Shown here: positions 20,598-32,255 of the stretch, in pieces | Numbering within the stretch: position 1 is the first letter of the stretch | How the letters are laid out: each line of letters begins with the position of its first letter | NCBI GenBank assembly: GCA_020912385.1 | Contig: CP087214.1 | Coordinates: 558,001 to 622,000, forward strand | Length of the DNA: 64,000 nucleotides | Direction of reading: 5' to 3' | DNA from: Neofusicoccum parvum | Lineage: Eukaryota; Ascomycota; Dothideomycetes; Botryosphaeriales; Botryosphaeriaceae | Notes under the pieces: generated by a model | Database searches by the model: none | What the model was told of the DNA's origin: nothing | What the model saw: only the letters and a program-made list of their open reading frames with translations | Program-made: the position numbers and the translations under genes

Positions 20598-23137
20598 CTA
20601 ATCCTCCACCGCCACCTCATTTTCATCCACCCCCCTCCCCACATCCACCACGCTGCTCTCCTCCTTCTCCGCGTACGGCGGCGGCCCCAGCTCCTCCCCG
20701 CCCACAACCCACACCTGCCCCAGCTCCTTCTCGATCTCGTTCCGCCGCGCCTTCCACTCCTCCACCCTCTCCAGCCGCTCACGCAGCTCCGCCAGCTCCT
20801 TCTCCACGCTCGACTTCTCCGACGCCGTGCCGATGCGCTGGAAGTCCCACTCGTCGCCGTGCTCGCCGAGGCCGAGGGTGAGGGTGTAGGTGTGGTAGCG
20901 CTTGAGGCTGGCGCGGGTGGAGATGGTGATGAGGGCTGCGGGCACGTCAGTTTCCAGGAAAAGAACAAAAAGGATCGAACAAACTCACTGATGCCCCTCG
21001 CCTTCGCGCGCTCGTACAGCAAGCCCTCGACGTCGCTGCTGACCGCGCTCGTCCCCTCGTCGACGAACGCGTAGCGCGGCTCGTGGTAGAACAGCCGCGC
21101 CAGCCCCATGCGCTGCTTCTCGCCGCCGCTCAGCACGTCCTGCCACACCTTGCGCGTGTCCCAGCCGCCCTCGCGGTCGGGCAGGTACCCCAGCCGCGCG
21201 TCCTCCAGCACCCCGCTGAGCTCAAAGTCGCGCCGCCCCGTGTCGCGCATGTCGACCGCCGTGTGCGGGTAGATGACCTGGTCGCGCAGCGTGCCCGTCG
21301 ACAGGTACGGCCGCTGCGGCAGGAACATGATGCCGTCCGTGCCCGCCGTGCGCGGCCGCGACACCAGCCCGCGGTACGCCGGCCAGAGCCCTGCGACCAC
21401 GCGCGACACGGCCGACTTGCCCACGCCGTTGGGCCCCGTGATGAGCAGGTGCTCGCCCGAGTGCACGATGAAGGAGAGCGAGTCGAGCAGCTCGTCGCCG
21501 CCCATCGGGTAGAGGGCCGGCGCGACGATGGGGACGTGCTCGAGGCGCACGCCGTCGAAGCCCTTGTGCACCGTGCCCTGCGCGTCGGCGAGGGAGAAGA
21601 GCTCGGGCCGCTGGCCGGGCGGCAGGTAGTAGGCGTCGGCGTGGGTGCGGTGGAGCGTGCTGATGAGCGTGTAGACGCGCGATGTGTAGCCGGCGAGCTC
21701 CTGCAGGTCCTTGATGCTGTACATCACGCGGCCGCCGGCGTCGGCGAGCGACAGCATCAGCCGCTTGTTGGTGATGAAGTCCTTCATGCGGCTGCGCTCA
21801 CGGCCGCTCCGCTCCGCAGCATCTGCGAGCTCTGATGCGCCGCCCAGACCACCCCAGGCGGGGAGGAAGACGGGCAGCGAGGTGATGAGGTAGCCGAACG
21901 CGGACCACGAGTACTTGAGGACAAAATCCTCCAGCATGTTGTACCGGATCTTCAGGCTGTAGATGCCCTCCATCCAGTGCTTGAGCTCCTTGAAGCCCTT
22001 GTCCAGGAAGGTCCGCTCCATCTGGTCGCCCCCGTAGAAAGCCACTTCTTCGGCATTGGCGATGAGGCGCGAGTGCAGCGCGCGGAAGTCTCCCTCGCGG
22101 CGCGCCTCGACGGCCTTGAGCTTGCCGAACGGCGGCGACAGCTTGCGCAGGACGGTGGCGGTGAGGAAGTAGTTGGCAAGCAGGCCGCCTAATGCCAGCG
22201 GGCCGAGAGAACGGAACAGTTGGTAGTTGAACACACAGATGTCGACAAACGGCTTGCCAAGCGAAGAATACAGTGCGGCGGCCTCGGCGCAGAACTGCGT
22301 GAGGTCCTGGGTGATGAACTGGTCGGCACCCTGGCCGATGCCGCCGTCGAGGTTGGAGAGCTTGTAGTAGTTGAGGTGGTCGTTCAGATACAGGTCGTGG
22401 ATGTAGCGCGTCAGGCGCGTGCGGAAGGCGATGGAGACCTTGGACTGCAGGAACTTGATCATGGCATTGGTGTACGAGGCAAAGCTGCCGATGCCGCACC
22501 ACTTCACGATGCCCCACAGGAAGGCCCTGCCGTTGCCGGCCACCAGGTCGCGCACGATCTCGCCGTCCAGGCGGGCCACCACCAGCGACAGGTAGGTGCG
22601 CAGCATCAGGAACACGCTGTGGCTGAGCAGCAGGCCGGTCTCCTTGCTGTTCCAGCGCGGGATCATGATGTTGAGCAGGCTCAGGAACTGGTGCAGGAAG
22701 GCCAGGTTCAGGCCGGGCTTCGTCTGCGGCGGCGGCACCATGGGCGTGGTGCCATCGCTCAGGCCGGCGGCGCGCGGCGGCTGCAGGAACAGGCGGCGGT
22801 GGGCGTCGAAGGTGGTGGGCTTGGTCGGGTAGATGGTCACCTTGCTGGTCGAGGAGCCCTTGGTGGGCACGAAGATGGTGCGCGACCCGTCCTTGCCGCG
22901 CAGCCCCGAGTTGCGTCGCAGCAGCCGCCGCCCGCGCTCCTTGTCCGCGGCCCGCCGCCGCCACCACCGGTTGCCGCCATAGCCCGCGCTGAGGATCGAG
23001 AGGAGGAGGGCGAGCGTCGAGAGCAGCCGCGTCGTCGGCGACAGCGCCTGCGTGCGCGTGCGGAGCAGCTGGCTGTAGCGCTGCCACAGGGCGAGGAGGG
23101 GGTCGTCGCTATTGCGAAGGCTGGACTGGGCGGCCAT
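20598..23137 (-). CDS. Peroxisomal ABC half-transporter, ABCD family (Pxa1/Pxa2-like)
   Basis: Two exons, 20989-23137 and 20598-20935, giving 828 residues. The N-terminus has a hydrophobic segment (LLSTLALLLSILSAGYGG) followed by a very basic stretch, as in ABCD proteins. The membrane domain carries YLNDHLNYYKLSNLDG and the ABCD EAA-like loop ANAEEVAFYGGDQMER. The nucleotide-binding domain has Walker A GPNGVGKSAVSR (about residue 566), the signature LSGGEKQRMGLARLF and Walker B YAFVDEGTSAV. Such half-transporters dimerise in the peroxisomal membrane and import long-chain fatty acyl-CoA for beta-oxidation. I cannot decide between the Pxa1 and Pxa2 partner. The C-terminal tail after the intron ends with a charged coiled coil (KELAELRERLERVEEWKA). 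Confidence 0.93.
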
Positions 23138-23520
23138 GCTGCCGCATCGTTCGCCGGTCGACCAGGGGGCAGTCTAGAGAGACGCGGACATGGTGTTGCT
23201 GAGGGCTGCGGCGGTCGGTCGTGCGCCGTGGCCAGAGCCTCGGTCTTGGCTGGCATGTGAAGGGCGATGACGGCACCGCGCCACGCCTCCCCGGCCACAA
23301 CCCCGGATTTTCGCGCTCGTATCGGCACGTGACAGCCCGTCGCCGTCTGGAGAAGACATCACTGCGCGTTGAGGTGATTGCTGGAACGTGGCTGCTCAGA
23401 ACGACTTGCTTTTGTGCGCGCGGGGGATATCCATTGCGCGCGCCCCGAAGCACCCCCAAACTCCGTGACCGATGCCTGCGCACATAACGACGGCTCTATC
23501 AACACAAGGCCGAGACGCGG
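23138..23520. other. Intergenic region between two leftward genes
   Basis: 383 bp holding the promoter of the ABCD transporter and the 3' end of NOC2. Nothing else seen. Confidence 0.5.
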
Positions 23521-25982
23521 CTACTCGTCGCTCTCGCTGCCGTCCTCCTCGCCGTCAACCTCCATCTCATCGCCATCGTCCCCATCGCTCCCGCTCTCCT
23601 CGCCGTCGTCCTCCTCGAATCCCTCAAACTCGCCCCTCCTCTCCTTTTCCTTCTCCGCCCTCTCCTCCTGCTTCTTCTTCTCCTCTTCTTTCCTGCCCTC
23701 CTCGATTAACCGTGCCTTCTCCTCGCGCGTCTTGCGTTGGCCGACAACGTACGCGCCCAGCGGCGTCTTCTCCCACTCCACCTCCTTGAGGAAGCCCTCG
23801 ACGCCAGCGCGGTTGTTCGGTGCGAACTCGACCTTTGCGCGGCGCTCCTCGATCCAGCGCGTGTTGGTCTCGAGCTTCTGGATGATGAGGCCGATGGCGG
23901 TGTTGACCTTGCTGTTCTTGTTGCCCTTGGTCTTATTGCTGACGTCCTTGACCCAGCGCTTCAGCATGACGAGCACCGGGAGCGCGAGTTCCGGGAAGGC
24001 GATGTTCTTGGACCAGAGGACGAAGAACTCGGCAAGGAGCTCCGCCACCTGCTCGCCCACCCCGTCCTGGTACACGCGCGTCCGCAGGTACGTCTTGGGC
24101 GCGCGGATGCTGGTCGGGAAGTCGATGGGCTTGAGCGTTGCTGGCTTCGGCGGCTTGCGCATCTCCGCCGAGTTGAGCACTTCGTACAGCGCCGGCGCAA
24201 TCGGGATGTAGGTCGACGTGGAGAGAGTGATGCGTAGCAACGCGCGAATTATTTGAAAGCGCAGCGGGAAGTACTGTGCGGTCGGAATGAGGCGCATCGC
24301 GCCCATGGAAACTTGCACAATCGGGTAGATGAGGGGACGGAGAGGTGATTCCTTGCCAGACTCAGCTTCGCGCATTGTGTCGCAGTGGCTGGACACAACA
24401 CGCGACCAGAAGTCGAGCGAGTGCACGTACTGCCAGTTGTATACTGTCTTGTACGACTCCTTCGACTTGTTCGTGATGCTCGATCGGAGGTGGATGGCGA
24501 GCTGGCGGATGAATGTGAAGCCGGTTGTGTAGCCAATGTTAGGATCCAGGCCCCAGAGCTCTGCGGCCGAGTTCTTCATCAAGTTCACGCCTGCGATGGT
24601 GTGGATGGTGGTGTTGCGGCTGCCCTGGACGAAGCCCTGGTAGACAGCCTTCAGGGTTGCCTCCTTGATACCAGCATCTCCAATGACAATAAGTCTTCGC
24701 AGAACCAGGAAAGCTGCGATCCTAGAGGCTTCTCCGTTGGATGAATCGGCCCATATCGACACAACAGTCTTCGCCATGTCGCGGACGAGCTTCTTGAAGG
24801 AGAGAATGTATGGTAGGAGAGGGACGAGAGAGGTCAGGGTCATTCGGAGGGTGGCGGCGTCGGACAGGCTGCCAAGGAGATGCATAACAGAGGTTGCGTG
24901 AGACTTGAGCATAGGGGTCATGTTGCTGTACTTCTTGCCCTCGGTGTGGACGCGCCTGGATGCTGTCAGCAACTGTAAACAATCGCCTGATTTCTCGTTC
25001 GCTTACACTTTGCCGTTGTTCGACTCCTTGACGGGAAGGTGGTGTTGGAGGACCTCCGGAACGCGGTTCAGAGCCAGCACAAGCAGCTCGTGGTAGACTT
25101 GACCATATCAGCAGCGATTCTCCCACATATTCCGAAATGTAACATACCATCTGGATTCGAGATAGCGTACTTGTACTCCTTGCCATCCTCTTCGTTCAGG
25201 TGGGCGGCGGCACGGAACGCCAGAACGACTTCCTTGGTGGCACGAAGAGAGTGCTTCTCAGCCATGGCAGTACTCCATTTCTTGACCAATGCCTTTGTGA
25301 CCTCATTGCTGGCCATGTCTTCCACCTCGTCGTCAGAGTCGTCCTTCTTCTTGCTCTTCTTCTTCTCCTTCTTCTGCTTCTTCTTGGGTGTTTCTTCCGC
25401 CTCGCTGCCGCTGAGCTCGTCGATCTCGGCCAGGTCGGCATCCTCGGCAAAGTCCAGCAGCTCAGGATCGTTCTCCTTCATGAACTTGTAGAACTCGGGG
25501 TCCTTCTTCTTGAGCTCCTCCAGCTGCTTCTTGTGCGCATCGATGTCGCCGTCCGACTCGGCCTCGGAGCCGCTATCGTCTGCCACAGGGTTCGCATCGA
25601 TCGAGTCGTCCGACAAGGCAGCCGCATCCTCATCGTCGCTGGCAGCAGGCTCGGTGCGCTTGCGCTTCCCGGTCTTCGAGGGCACGTCCTTCTGCTTCTT
25701 CTGCTTCTTGGGCTTGGGCTCCTCGGGGATGTCGAAACCGCCCTGGAAGAAATCGTCGACGGTCATGTCGCCAAAGGGGTTGGCATCCTCCTGTTGCCTC
25801 GCGCGCTTGGCCTTGTTCTCGGCCTCGACATCGCTGGCAACCTCGTTGTCCTCGGCGCGGCGGGCCTTGCGCTTCTCTTTGATCTGCACGCGCTGCTTGA
25901 TTTTCTTGCCCTCCTTGCGGCGCTTGAGCGTGTCCTTCAGGTGGTTCTTCTCGAACTTCTTGGTGCTCTTGGATTGGGCCAT
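23521..25982 (-). CDS. NOC2: Nucleolar complex protein 2 (NOC2), ribosome biogenesis
   Basis: Three exons: 25148-25982, 25007-25097 and 23521-24955, giving 786 residues. The N-terminal third is a charged, Lys- and Asp/Glu-rich region with many nuclear-localisation-like clusters (KKFEKNHLKDTLKRRKEGKK) and then DPEFYKFMKENDPELLDF, the standard lead-in of Noc2. The Noc2 core follows: TPMLKSHATSVMHLLGSL, LRRLIVIGD, NTTIHTIAGVNLMKNSAAEL, GYTTGFTFIRQLAIHLR, NWQYVHSLDFWSRV and YFPLRFQIIRALL. Noc2 pairs with Noc1 and Noc3 to carry pre-60S particles from nucleolus to nucleoplasm. The C-terminus is another acidic tail. It is divergent from VPS28, with 201 bp between the two ATGs. Confidence 0.95.
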
Positions 25983-26183
25983 TTTGTCGGGGTGGGCCGA
26001 GGGGTGGTCGCGCGCAGCATGGGCGTGGGACGCGGGTTGAAAGTTCTGGGAAATTTTGTAGCTAGCGCCGCGCAGCATCCCGGTCGCTTGGCGGCGGTGC
26101 CAGTGCCAGTGCTGCGGAGCGGAGAAGCTCACGCCTCGAGCCCGCAACGCCGCCAGTCCACCGTCAACCCCTCCAGCCCCGCC
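25983..26183. promoter_or_regulatory. Shared divergent promoter of NOC2 and VPS28
   Basis: Only 201 bp separate the start codons of the leftward NOC2 and the rightward VPS28, so both core promoters and leaders must lie here. No TATA box is apparent. Confidence 0.5.
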
Positions 26184-27000
26184 ATGTACGCCCAGAGACA
26201 GCTGCCGTACGCGCCCACGCCCTACAGCTACACGCCGACCTCTGCTCTGTCGGCTACGATCAGTCTCGATGAGGTTCGTCCGTCCGGCAGTCCGTCGCGC
26301 GCGCATTCCGCCTAACCCAGGCCACCACAGGAAGTGAAACTGTCTACCACGAGCGCCGAGCGCGATCTGTACGAGTCGCTGGCCGAGATATACAGCATCA
26401 TTGTCACCCTCGACGCCCTCGAGAAAGCCTACTTGAAGGACTCGATCCACGAGAACGAGTACACGGATACGTGCAGCCGGCTGCTGAAGCAATACAAGTC
26501 CAACCTCGCCAATGAGACGGTGTCGAACGCATTCGTAGACCTGGACACGTTCAAGCGCGAGTGGGATGTACGTTCATCGCGGCCTCTCCGCTGCGCCCGA
26601 GCTAATGCTGCAACAGCTCGACTGCCCCCGCGCGACCGAACGCCTGCGGGTCGGCATCCCCGCCACGGTCGAGCAGCCGTCGCACAAGCCGGCCGCGCCT
26701 GGCAACGACTCTGCAGATGCGACGCTGGTTGTCACTGCCACGGAGAACTTCATCACGCTGCTGGACGCCATCAAGATGGGGCTGCTTGCGAAGGATGTGC
26801 TCCACCCGATCCTCGGCGACATCATCCAGTCGGTGAACAGGGTGACGGACAAGGAATTCGAGAACAAGGGCAAGATCATCCAGTGGTTGATCACGCTGAA
26901 TCAGATGAAGGCTGCGGACACGCTGTCGGAGGACCAAGCGCGCGAGTTCCACTTCGACATGGACCAGGCGTACTACGGGTTCAAGGATGTGTTGAAATGA
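26184..27000 (+). CDS. VPS28: ESCRT-I subunit VPS28
   Basis: Three exons: 26184-26273, 26331-26567 and 26617-27000, giving 236 residues, the normal Vps28 size. The N-terminal core domain has ERDLYESLAEIYSIIVTLDA, LEKAYLKDSIHENEYTDTC and SRLLKQYKSNL, followed by DCPRATERLRVGIPATVE. The C-terminal four-helix domain has TENFITLLDAIKMGLLAKD and ends FHFDMDQAYYGFKDVLK. Vps28 with Vps23 and Vps37 forms ESCRT-I, which sorts ubiquitinated cargo at endosomes; its C-terminal domain binds Vps36 of ESCRT-II. In fungi ESCRT-I also serves ambient pH signalling. Junction residues keep phase at both introns. Confidence 0.95.
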
Positions 27001-27206
27001 GGCGGCGGGCGAGTTCTGCCCTGGAGTGGCGGGCCCTTTGTGGTCGCGAAGGGTGTCTGAGAGGAGCCAGACCCAGACCCAGACCGAGACCTCGCCGGCG
27101 CGGCAGTGGCTATCGGCGAATCGGCGCTTTGGCCACGCCCTAGTTTTCCCCCACGATACCGCCTCCAGATCGCCGCCTCCCTGCCTCTGCTCTCCCACCG
27201 CAAGTC

Positions 27207-28476
27207 ATGGATGATGAGGACAGAGAAAGGAACGGCGAGGTCCTGCATGGTATGGCAATCTACACATGCAGTGCGAGAGCTTCAACTAACAACACCAGTG
27301 CTGGACCTCCCGCAGCTCTACACAAGGCCCTCCGCCCAAGAATTACTCAACACGCTTACTCTGCTGACCTCGGAGCCGCCGTCATGGGAAGGAAGCGACA
27401 CCGAAGACGAAGACACACCTATGGCCGTCAAGTCCGCTCGTCGACAGAGCATCAGCGCCACGAGAGCCCAGCCCGTACAAATCAACCCGGAGGGCCTTAC
27501 CACCTATCTTACGAGGATAATCGCAAGCAATCTGCGCTGGATCGAGGACGATTCCGTAAAAGAGGAAATCTGGGAGGCGGCGAGCATCCGCCTGAGCGAG
27601 CGCTCCGGCCGGACTGCCATGGGAGCGATATCGCGCAAGTTTCGGATTCCCGCGGCGAAGGACGGGCCCAGCGAGGATATTTCGATCCACGAGCCTGCGC
27701 TGACAGCAGACAACCTTGGGCTGAAGACCTGGGCGTCATCATACCTCCTGTCGCGACGCCTCTGGCGATTAGCCGCTGACGCGGACAGTCTTCCTTCAGC
27801 GAAGGGCCTCCCTCCGCACTCGGTGCTCGAGCTGGGATCTGGGACCGGTCTGGTCGGACTTTCCGCTGCAATGGTTCTGGGCACGGATGTGCTCCTCACA
27901 GATTTACCTGAAATAGTCGAGAACCTAGACCGTAATGCTCTCGCAAACGAAGAGGTGCTTGCAAGACACAATGGAACCGTCCATACTGCGGCGCTCGACT
28001 GGACGGAGCCATCGAGCATGACACTTTCGACGAAAGCCGTGAAGGAGGCTGACTATCAGGATAGCCAACGTTTTCGCTTTATCTTCGTTGCGGATCCTCT
28101 TTACTCGCCTGACCATCCGGGCTGGCTAGTGCAGGCGATATCAGCCCGACTCTCGCGCGATGCCACCGCTAGGGTGGTCGTCGAGCTTCCTCTTCGCACA
28201 GCTTATCAACCGCAGGTCGAAGACTTCCTCCACAAGATGCAGGCGACAGGACTGAAGGTCTGCAACGAGGGATACGAGACGGGATACGACGATTGGGGTA
28301 GCCAAGGTGGACGCAAAGCCGTGCGTTGCTGGTGGACCGTCTGGAGCTGGAAGACAGCATATGCCGGCGAGGCTCATGCAGTTGAGCACGACGAGCAGTC
28401 GGTGCGCGCAGAAGACATGGGAGACTCTCACCAGCAGCTGTTGGCTGAGTTCGCGAAACTGGACGACTTGAATTGA
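27207..28476 (+). CDS. EFM2: Protein-lysine N-methyltransferase, Efm2-like (methyltransferase family 16)
   Basis: Two exons: 27207-27249 and 27299-28476, giving 406 residues. The 49-bp intron has an AACTAAC branch site. Without the splice the frame would be open but begin with unrelated sequence; spliced, the protein starts MDDEDRERNGEVLHVLDLPQ, then LYTRPSAQELLNTLTLL, the typical Efm2 N-terminus. The SAM-binding fold begins at about residue 189 with VLELGSGTGLVGLSAA, then LLTDLPEIVENLDRN, and the family-16 D-x-x-Y motif is VADPLYSPDH. Yeast Efm2 methylates translation elongation factor eEF2; that target is assumed here by homology. Confidence 0.85.
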
Positions 28477-28959
28477 GATGGCATTTGCATTTTACCGGCA
28501 GCCAGGCGCTTGGGATTCCCTAGAAAGCGGCGGCTGATGGCAAGAGTGGTTCTAGAATTTCGGTAGCCTTTTTTTCAGGATCACAAGATAAGGAGCATAG
28601 ATCACCTAGACGTAGAAGCAATAGAGCTAGATCCTCCAGCTGGACCCTTTCTCTCGTGTCGCGATACCTGCTGCCGGGCGGATAAAGTGGGCGGATAAAT
28701 GCGCCCGCTGGGAATTTGCCCGCCGCACCGCCGGTCGCCCACCGGGGACCCGCTCAACGTCACAGCTCCGCCGCGTCGCCCGCCGCCGTGGGGAGCTGCA
28801 CGGGTCGAATGATGCTCGCTGGGATCATGTTGTCTTCTCTCCACCACCCCTCCCTCCGCGAAAGAACCTGAGCTCTCTCCCTCCCCTCTCTCCTCCTCAT
28901 CCCATTCCTCCTCTCGCACATCCGATCACAGGCTCAAACCAATTGCGCTGCTAGCAACA
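28477..28959. other. Intergenic region, promoter of xylitol dehydrogenase
   Basis: 483 bp between two rightward genes. The right half is C/T-rich leader. It contains the direct repeat at 28676-28699 listed separately. Confidence 0.5.
28676..28699 (+). repeat. Direct repeat of GGGCGGATAAA, 13-bp spacing
   Basis: The 11-mer GGGCGGATAAA occurs at 28676-28686 and again at 28689-28699, about 270 bp upstream of the xylitol dehydrogenase ATG. It could be a pair of regulator sites (each includes GGATAA); no factor can be assigned. Confidence 0.6.
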
Positions 28960-30340
28960 ATGGCTGAGGTACGCACGCCCCGCAATGGCTGCCCCGCTGC
29001 GACGCAGCTGCCCCGCCAACTTCCCACCGCTGAGCTGATACGTGCGAACAACGCCCACAGAACCTCTCCTTCGTCCTCGAGAAGCCGGGAAGCGTCAAGT
29101 ACGAAGACAGGCCCGTGCCGCAGCTCAAGAGCGAGCACGACGTGATTGTGAGCTGCCCCTCGGATCGGACACCATCTTTCTTCTTCGAAAACACCACCCG
29201 CTAACACCGCCCCTCCCAGGTCAACGTCAAGTACACCGGAATCTGCGGCAGCGATGTACGTATCTCCCGTCCCCTCACCCTCCGGGCCCCCACGCCCCAA
29301 GCCCGGCCCGCCTCTCGAGCCTAACACGGCGCAACGCAGGTCCACTACTGGGTCCACGGGCGCATCGGGGCGTTCGTGGTCGAGTCGCCGATGGTGCTGG
29401 GGCACGAGTCGTCGGGGGTGATCCACAGCGTCGGGGCGGCGGTCAAGACGCTCAAGGCGGGCGACCGGGTGGCGATGGAGCCGGGCATCCCGTGCCGGCG
29501 CTGCGTGCGCTGCAAGGACGGCAACTACAACCTGTGCCCGGACATGGCGTTCGCCGCCACGCCGCCCTTCGACGGCACCCTGGCGAAGTACTACGCCCTG
29601 CCCGAAGACTTCTGCTACAAGCTGCCCGACACAGTGAGCCTCGAGGAGGGCGCCCTCGTCGAGCCCGCCGCCGTCGGCGTCCACATCTGCCGCATGGCGA
29701 AGGTCGCGCCTGGGGAGAGTGTTGTTGTGTTTGGCGCTGGCCCGATCGGCTTGCTGTGCTGCAAGGTTGCGCGCGAGGTGTTCGGCGCCACGAAGGTGGT
29801 GGCGGTCGATGTGAACGCGGAGCGCTTGAAGTTCGCGCAGGGCTACGCCGCGACGCATGTGTTCAGCAGCGAGAAGGTCTCGCCCGAGGAGAATGCGAAG
29901 AGGCTGGTGCAGGAGGCCGGGCTGGGCCCTGGCGCTGATGTGGTGATCGATGCGAGTGGCGCCGAGGTGTGCATCCAGACGGCCATCCATGTGGCGAGGG
30001 TCGGCGGCAGATTTACCCAGGGCGGCATGGGCAAGGTATGTGGTCTTCGCGCTGTTCCTGGCTGGGGGATGAGGCTTTGCTGTGCGATTTGCTGACACCT
30101 CCTGAACAGCCGGACATCGCTTTCCCCATCGGCGCTATGTGCGCGAAGGAGCTTCACGTCACGGGCAGCTTCCGCTACTCGTCCGGCGACTACCAGCTCG
30201 CCGTTGACATGATTGCGTCTGGGAAGCTGAGCGTCAAGGAGCTCATCAGCAAGAAGGTCACTTTCGAGGGCGCCGAGGAGGCGTTCAGCAACGTTAAGCA
30301 GGGCAATGGCATCAAGTGGCTCATTGAGGGCCCGAACTAA
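28960..30340 (+). CDS. D-xylulose reductase (xylitol dehydrogenase)
   Basis: Five exons: 28960-28968, 29061-29147, 29220-29255, 29340-30035 and 30110-30340, giving 352 residues. Exon 1 encodes only Met-Ala-Glu. The zinc-type medium-chain dehydrogenase signature is complete: [12 protein letters not shown] (catalytic Cys), GHESSGV (catalytic His-Glu), and the four-Cys structural zinc loop [15 protein letters not shown]. The NAD-binding motif is [12 protein letters not shown] at about residue 172, with D in VVAVDVN favouring NAD over NADP. Family members oxidise xylitol to D-xylulose in the fungal pentose pathway; sorbitol or arabinitol dehydrogenase are close alternatives. The start is supported by the phase-0 splice to the conserved [15 protein letters not shown]. 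Confidence 0.9.
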
Positions 30341-32033
30341 GGTGTGGGGTCGTGGTTGAGCGTCTGAGATGTTTTTTAAGAAATCGGATGTGGTGAGCGA
30401 GGCATAGGACGAGGAGTTTGTTGCGGTGGTCGCAAAATTGATATAGAGCATGATGGGCGCATGTGGTAATGAAAAATAGTAAATCGAAATTCCACTTAGT
30501 TCTATCTATTCTCAGCTACGATAAAGCATCAAGTGAGTCCAATAACCGTGCTCGTTCAGCTAGGCTTAGCCGTTCTTTGTTTGCATGCTTCTACGTTCTG
30601 CTACGGTGAAGATCCTCACGAGACCCCACGGACTCTTGCAGACTTCCGGTGTCAAAAATCCAAAGCTCCGATACGCAGCTCGGGGAGTCTCCAATATTAA
30701 TTGATTCCCCCGTTCTTCTTTCGTGCGCTATGCTCAGTTTTGTTGGAGGCATTTGTATGTCGTTGCGACCCCAGGTTGAGCGATTCCGATCTCCGGACGG
30801 TCATGTCATCTTCGCATTCTGCCCAGGCTCTTCCCTTGTCTGACCGTTTCTGCGTATCTTCCTCTGCAATAAAGCTATTGATTGTTTCATAATATTCTAG
30901 CCAATTTTTCGTAGAGATCTTCTCTGCTTCTTTGGACTGAAAGACGCCATCGTAGCTTGCATCCGTCTCCGCAGACCTTACAGCTTTCGAAGACTTCGAA
31001 GATAGATACGCCCTCCTCGTAAGATTGAAATGCTTTGTAGGTTCTCTAGAATAGGATGGGTCTTCTGCAGACTTGAGTGCCAATCAGTCTGGACAGAAAT
31101 ACGTCACTGTTTCGAGCGGAAAGGTCTCTTGTACCGGGCAGCTGCAATATTAAAGTGGATGGATTCACGGTCCCATGAGTATGCAGTCGTCGCGGACATT
31201 TAGGACATGACTGCAGAGGGCGTAGCTGATTTGGCTGGTGGCACACGGGGAAGTTGTCTAGACCATTGGGCTGCTCGCTGATAGTGGCATTAGCAATCGC
31301 TGTCTTCTGAATGCCTGCTTATAATAGCTATTCCGCTACGCTCTCGTCATCTTAGTGCATCGTTGTCGCAACTCACAGAGCATCTTGCCAACGGAAAGAC
31401 CTACAACGCATCTCGACCCCACCACACGCGCATGTGACAACACGCCTGTTGCAATCACGGATATACGACATGTGTAGAGGCCGTTGTATCTCCCAAAGCA
31501 AGAACAAAGCTCCGGATATGAGGTGTTCGGTTTCCTGAGCAATTTTAGCGGCGGTCATTGTGCGGACGTGAAGTGCTTGGGTGTTTTCAGACCAACAACG
31601 GTGCCTTGATCCTCACATTCTCCAGTACAATGAGTAAGAGTGAAATTCCATTCTTCTCAGTGGTTGTGCATTGGTGATTGCTTTGCTGCTGTTCCTCGCG
31701 AGTCCAGAAATGTCTAAGGCCAGGAATTAATCTTGCTGTGCGCTCTCTGTTGGAAATTCGTGGTGCACCGCACCCGCGCCCGTTCAGTTCTTCCGCAAGA
31801 GTCGGCGCACGGCGCGCTACTATCCCTGGTACTTATTCGACTTTCGCAAAGTTAAGGCAATTCCACCCCAGCAAGCTGGCGAAGTCAGTCAGGGCATGGG
31901 AGGCAAGACAGGTGGGCAAGAGCAAAGTAAACTAGTGAAGGGAAGGTAAGTCAAACAAGGTAGCTCTTCCTCGAGGCTCCAGTCATGCTGAAGTGCTCAA
32001 CGAAAAGCAAGATGAACAACCAAAAGTTGGTTC
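30341..32033. other. AT-rich, gene-poor region
   Basis: About 1.7 kb between xylitol dehydrogenase and the snRNA gene, with clearly lower GC than the neighbouring genes. Small frames (for example 30697-31083 on - and 31678-31935 on +) show no known domain. The latter contains an RPFSSSARVGARRA stretch resembling a mitochondrial presequence but leads nowhere. It may be decayed repeat DNA. Confidence 0.4.
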
Positions 32034-32215
32034 GCGTCAGCCCGAGACAGTGCAATACGAGCGACACCGTGGTCAGCGACATGAACGAAGTTCAGCGGCC
32101 GCCAACCAGTTTCCAAAAACTGGTTTAATCACTGTGGTACCCTTAGGCACATCCTAGAGATTAAACTAAGAAGAACAGTTACTTCACTTGATCTTAGCCA
32201 AAAGGCGAAGAGAGC
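32034..32215 (-). ncRNA. U2-like spliceosomal snRNA with altered branch-site-pairing segment
   Basis: Read leftward from about 32215, the RNA starts CUCUUCGCCUUUUGGCUAAG (stem I) and AUCAAGUG, near-identical to the conserved U2 5' end. Stem IIa can form (UCUUAG with CUAGGA, loop UUUAAUCU). A single-stranded AUUAAACCAGUUUUUGGA matches the U2 Sm-site region. A 10-bp stem III (GGUUGGCGGC with GUCGCUGACC) follows, and stem IV has the loop UAUUGCACUGUCU, like the U2B''-binding loop. Length is about 182 nt, normal for U2. The odd part: where U2 has GUGUAGUAUCUG this gene has GUGAAGUAACUG (two U-to-A changes), altering the segment that pairs with intron branch sites. Ends are estimated by comparison, not mapped. 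Confidence 0.85.
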
Positions 32216-32255
32216 TGAAGAAGAAAGGGAGGTCCTGGGGCCAGGAGGAGGGGGG

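Noticed and set aside
22220..23260. 346-codon + frame antisense to the ABCD transporter
   Set aside because: Mirror frame of a highly GC-rich coding exon; no domain features.
27106..27298. Upstream unspliced N-terminus for the Efm2-like protein
   Set aside because: The spliced start at 27207 gives the expected VLDLPQLY junction; the unspliced reading gives unrelated residues.
30697..31083. 128-codon - frame in AT-rich DNA
   Set aside because: No homology recognised and no promoter or splice context; kept only as a note on the gene-poor region.
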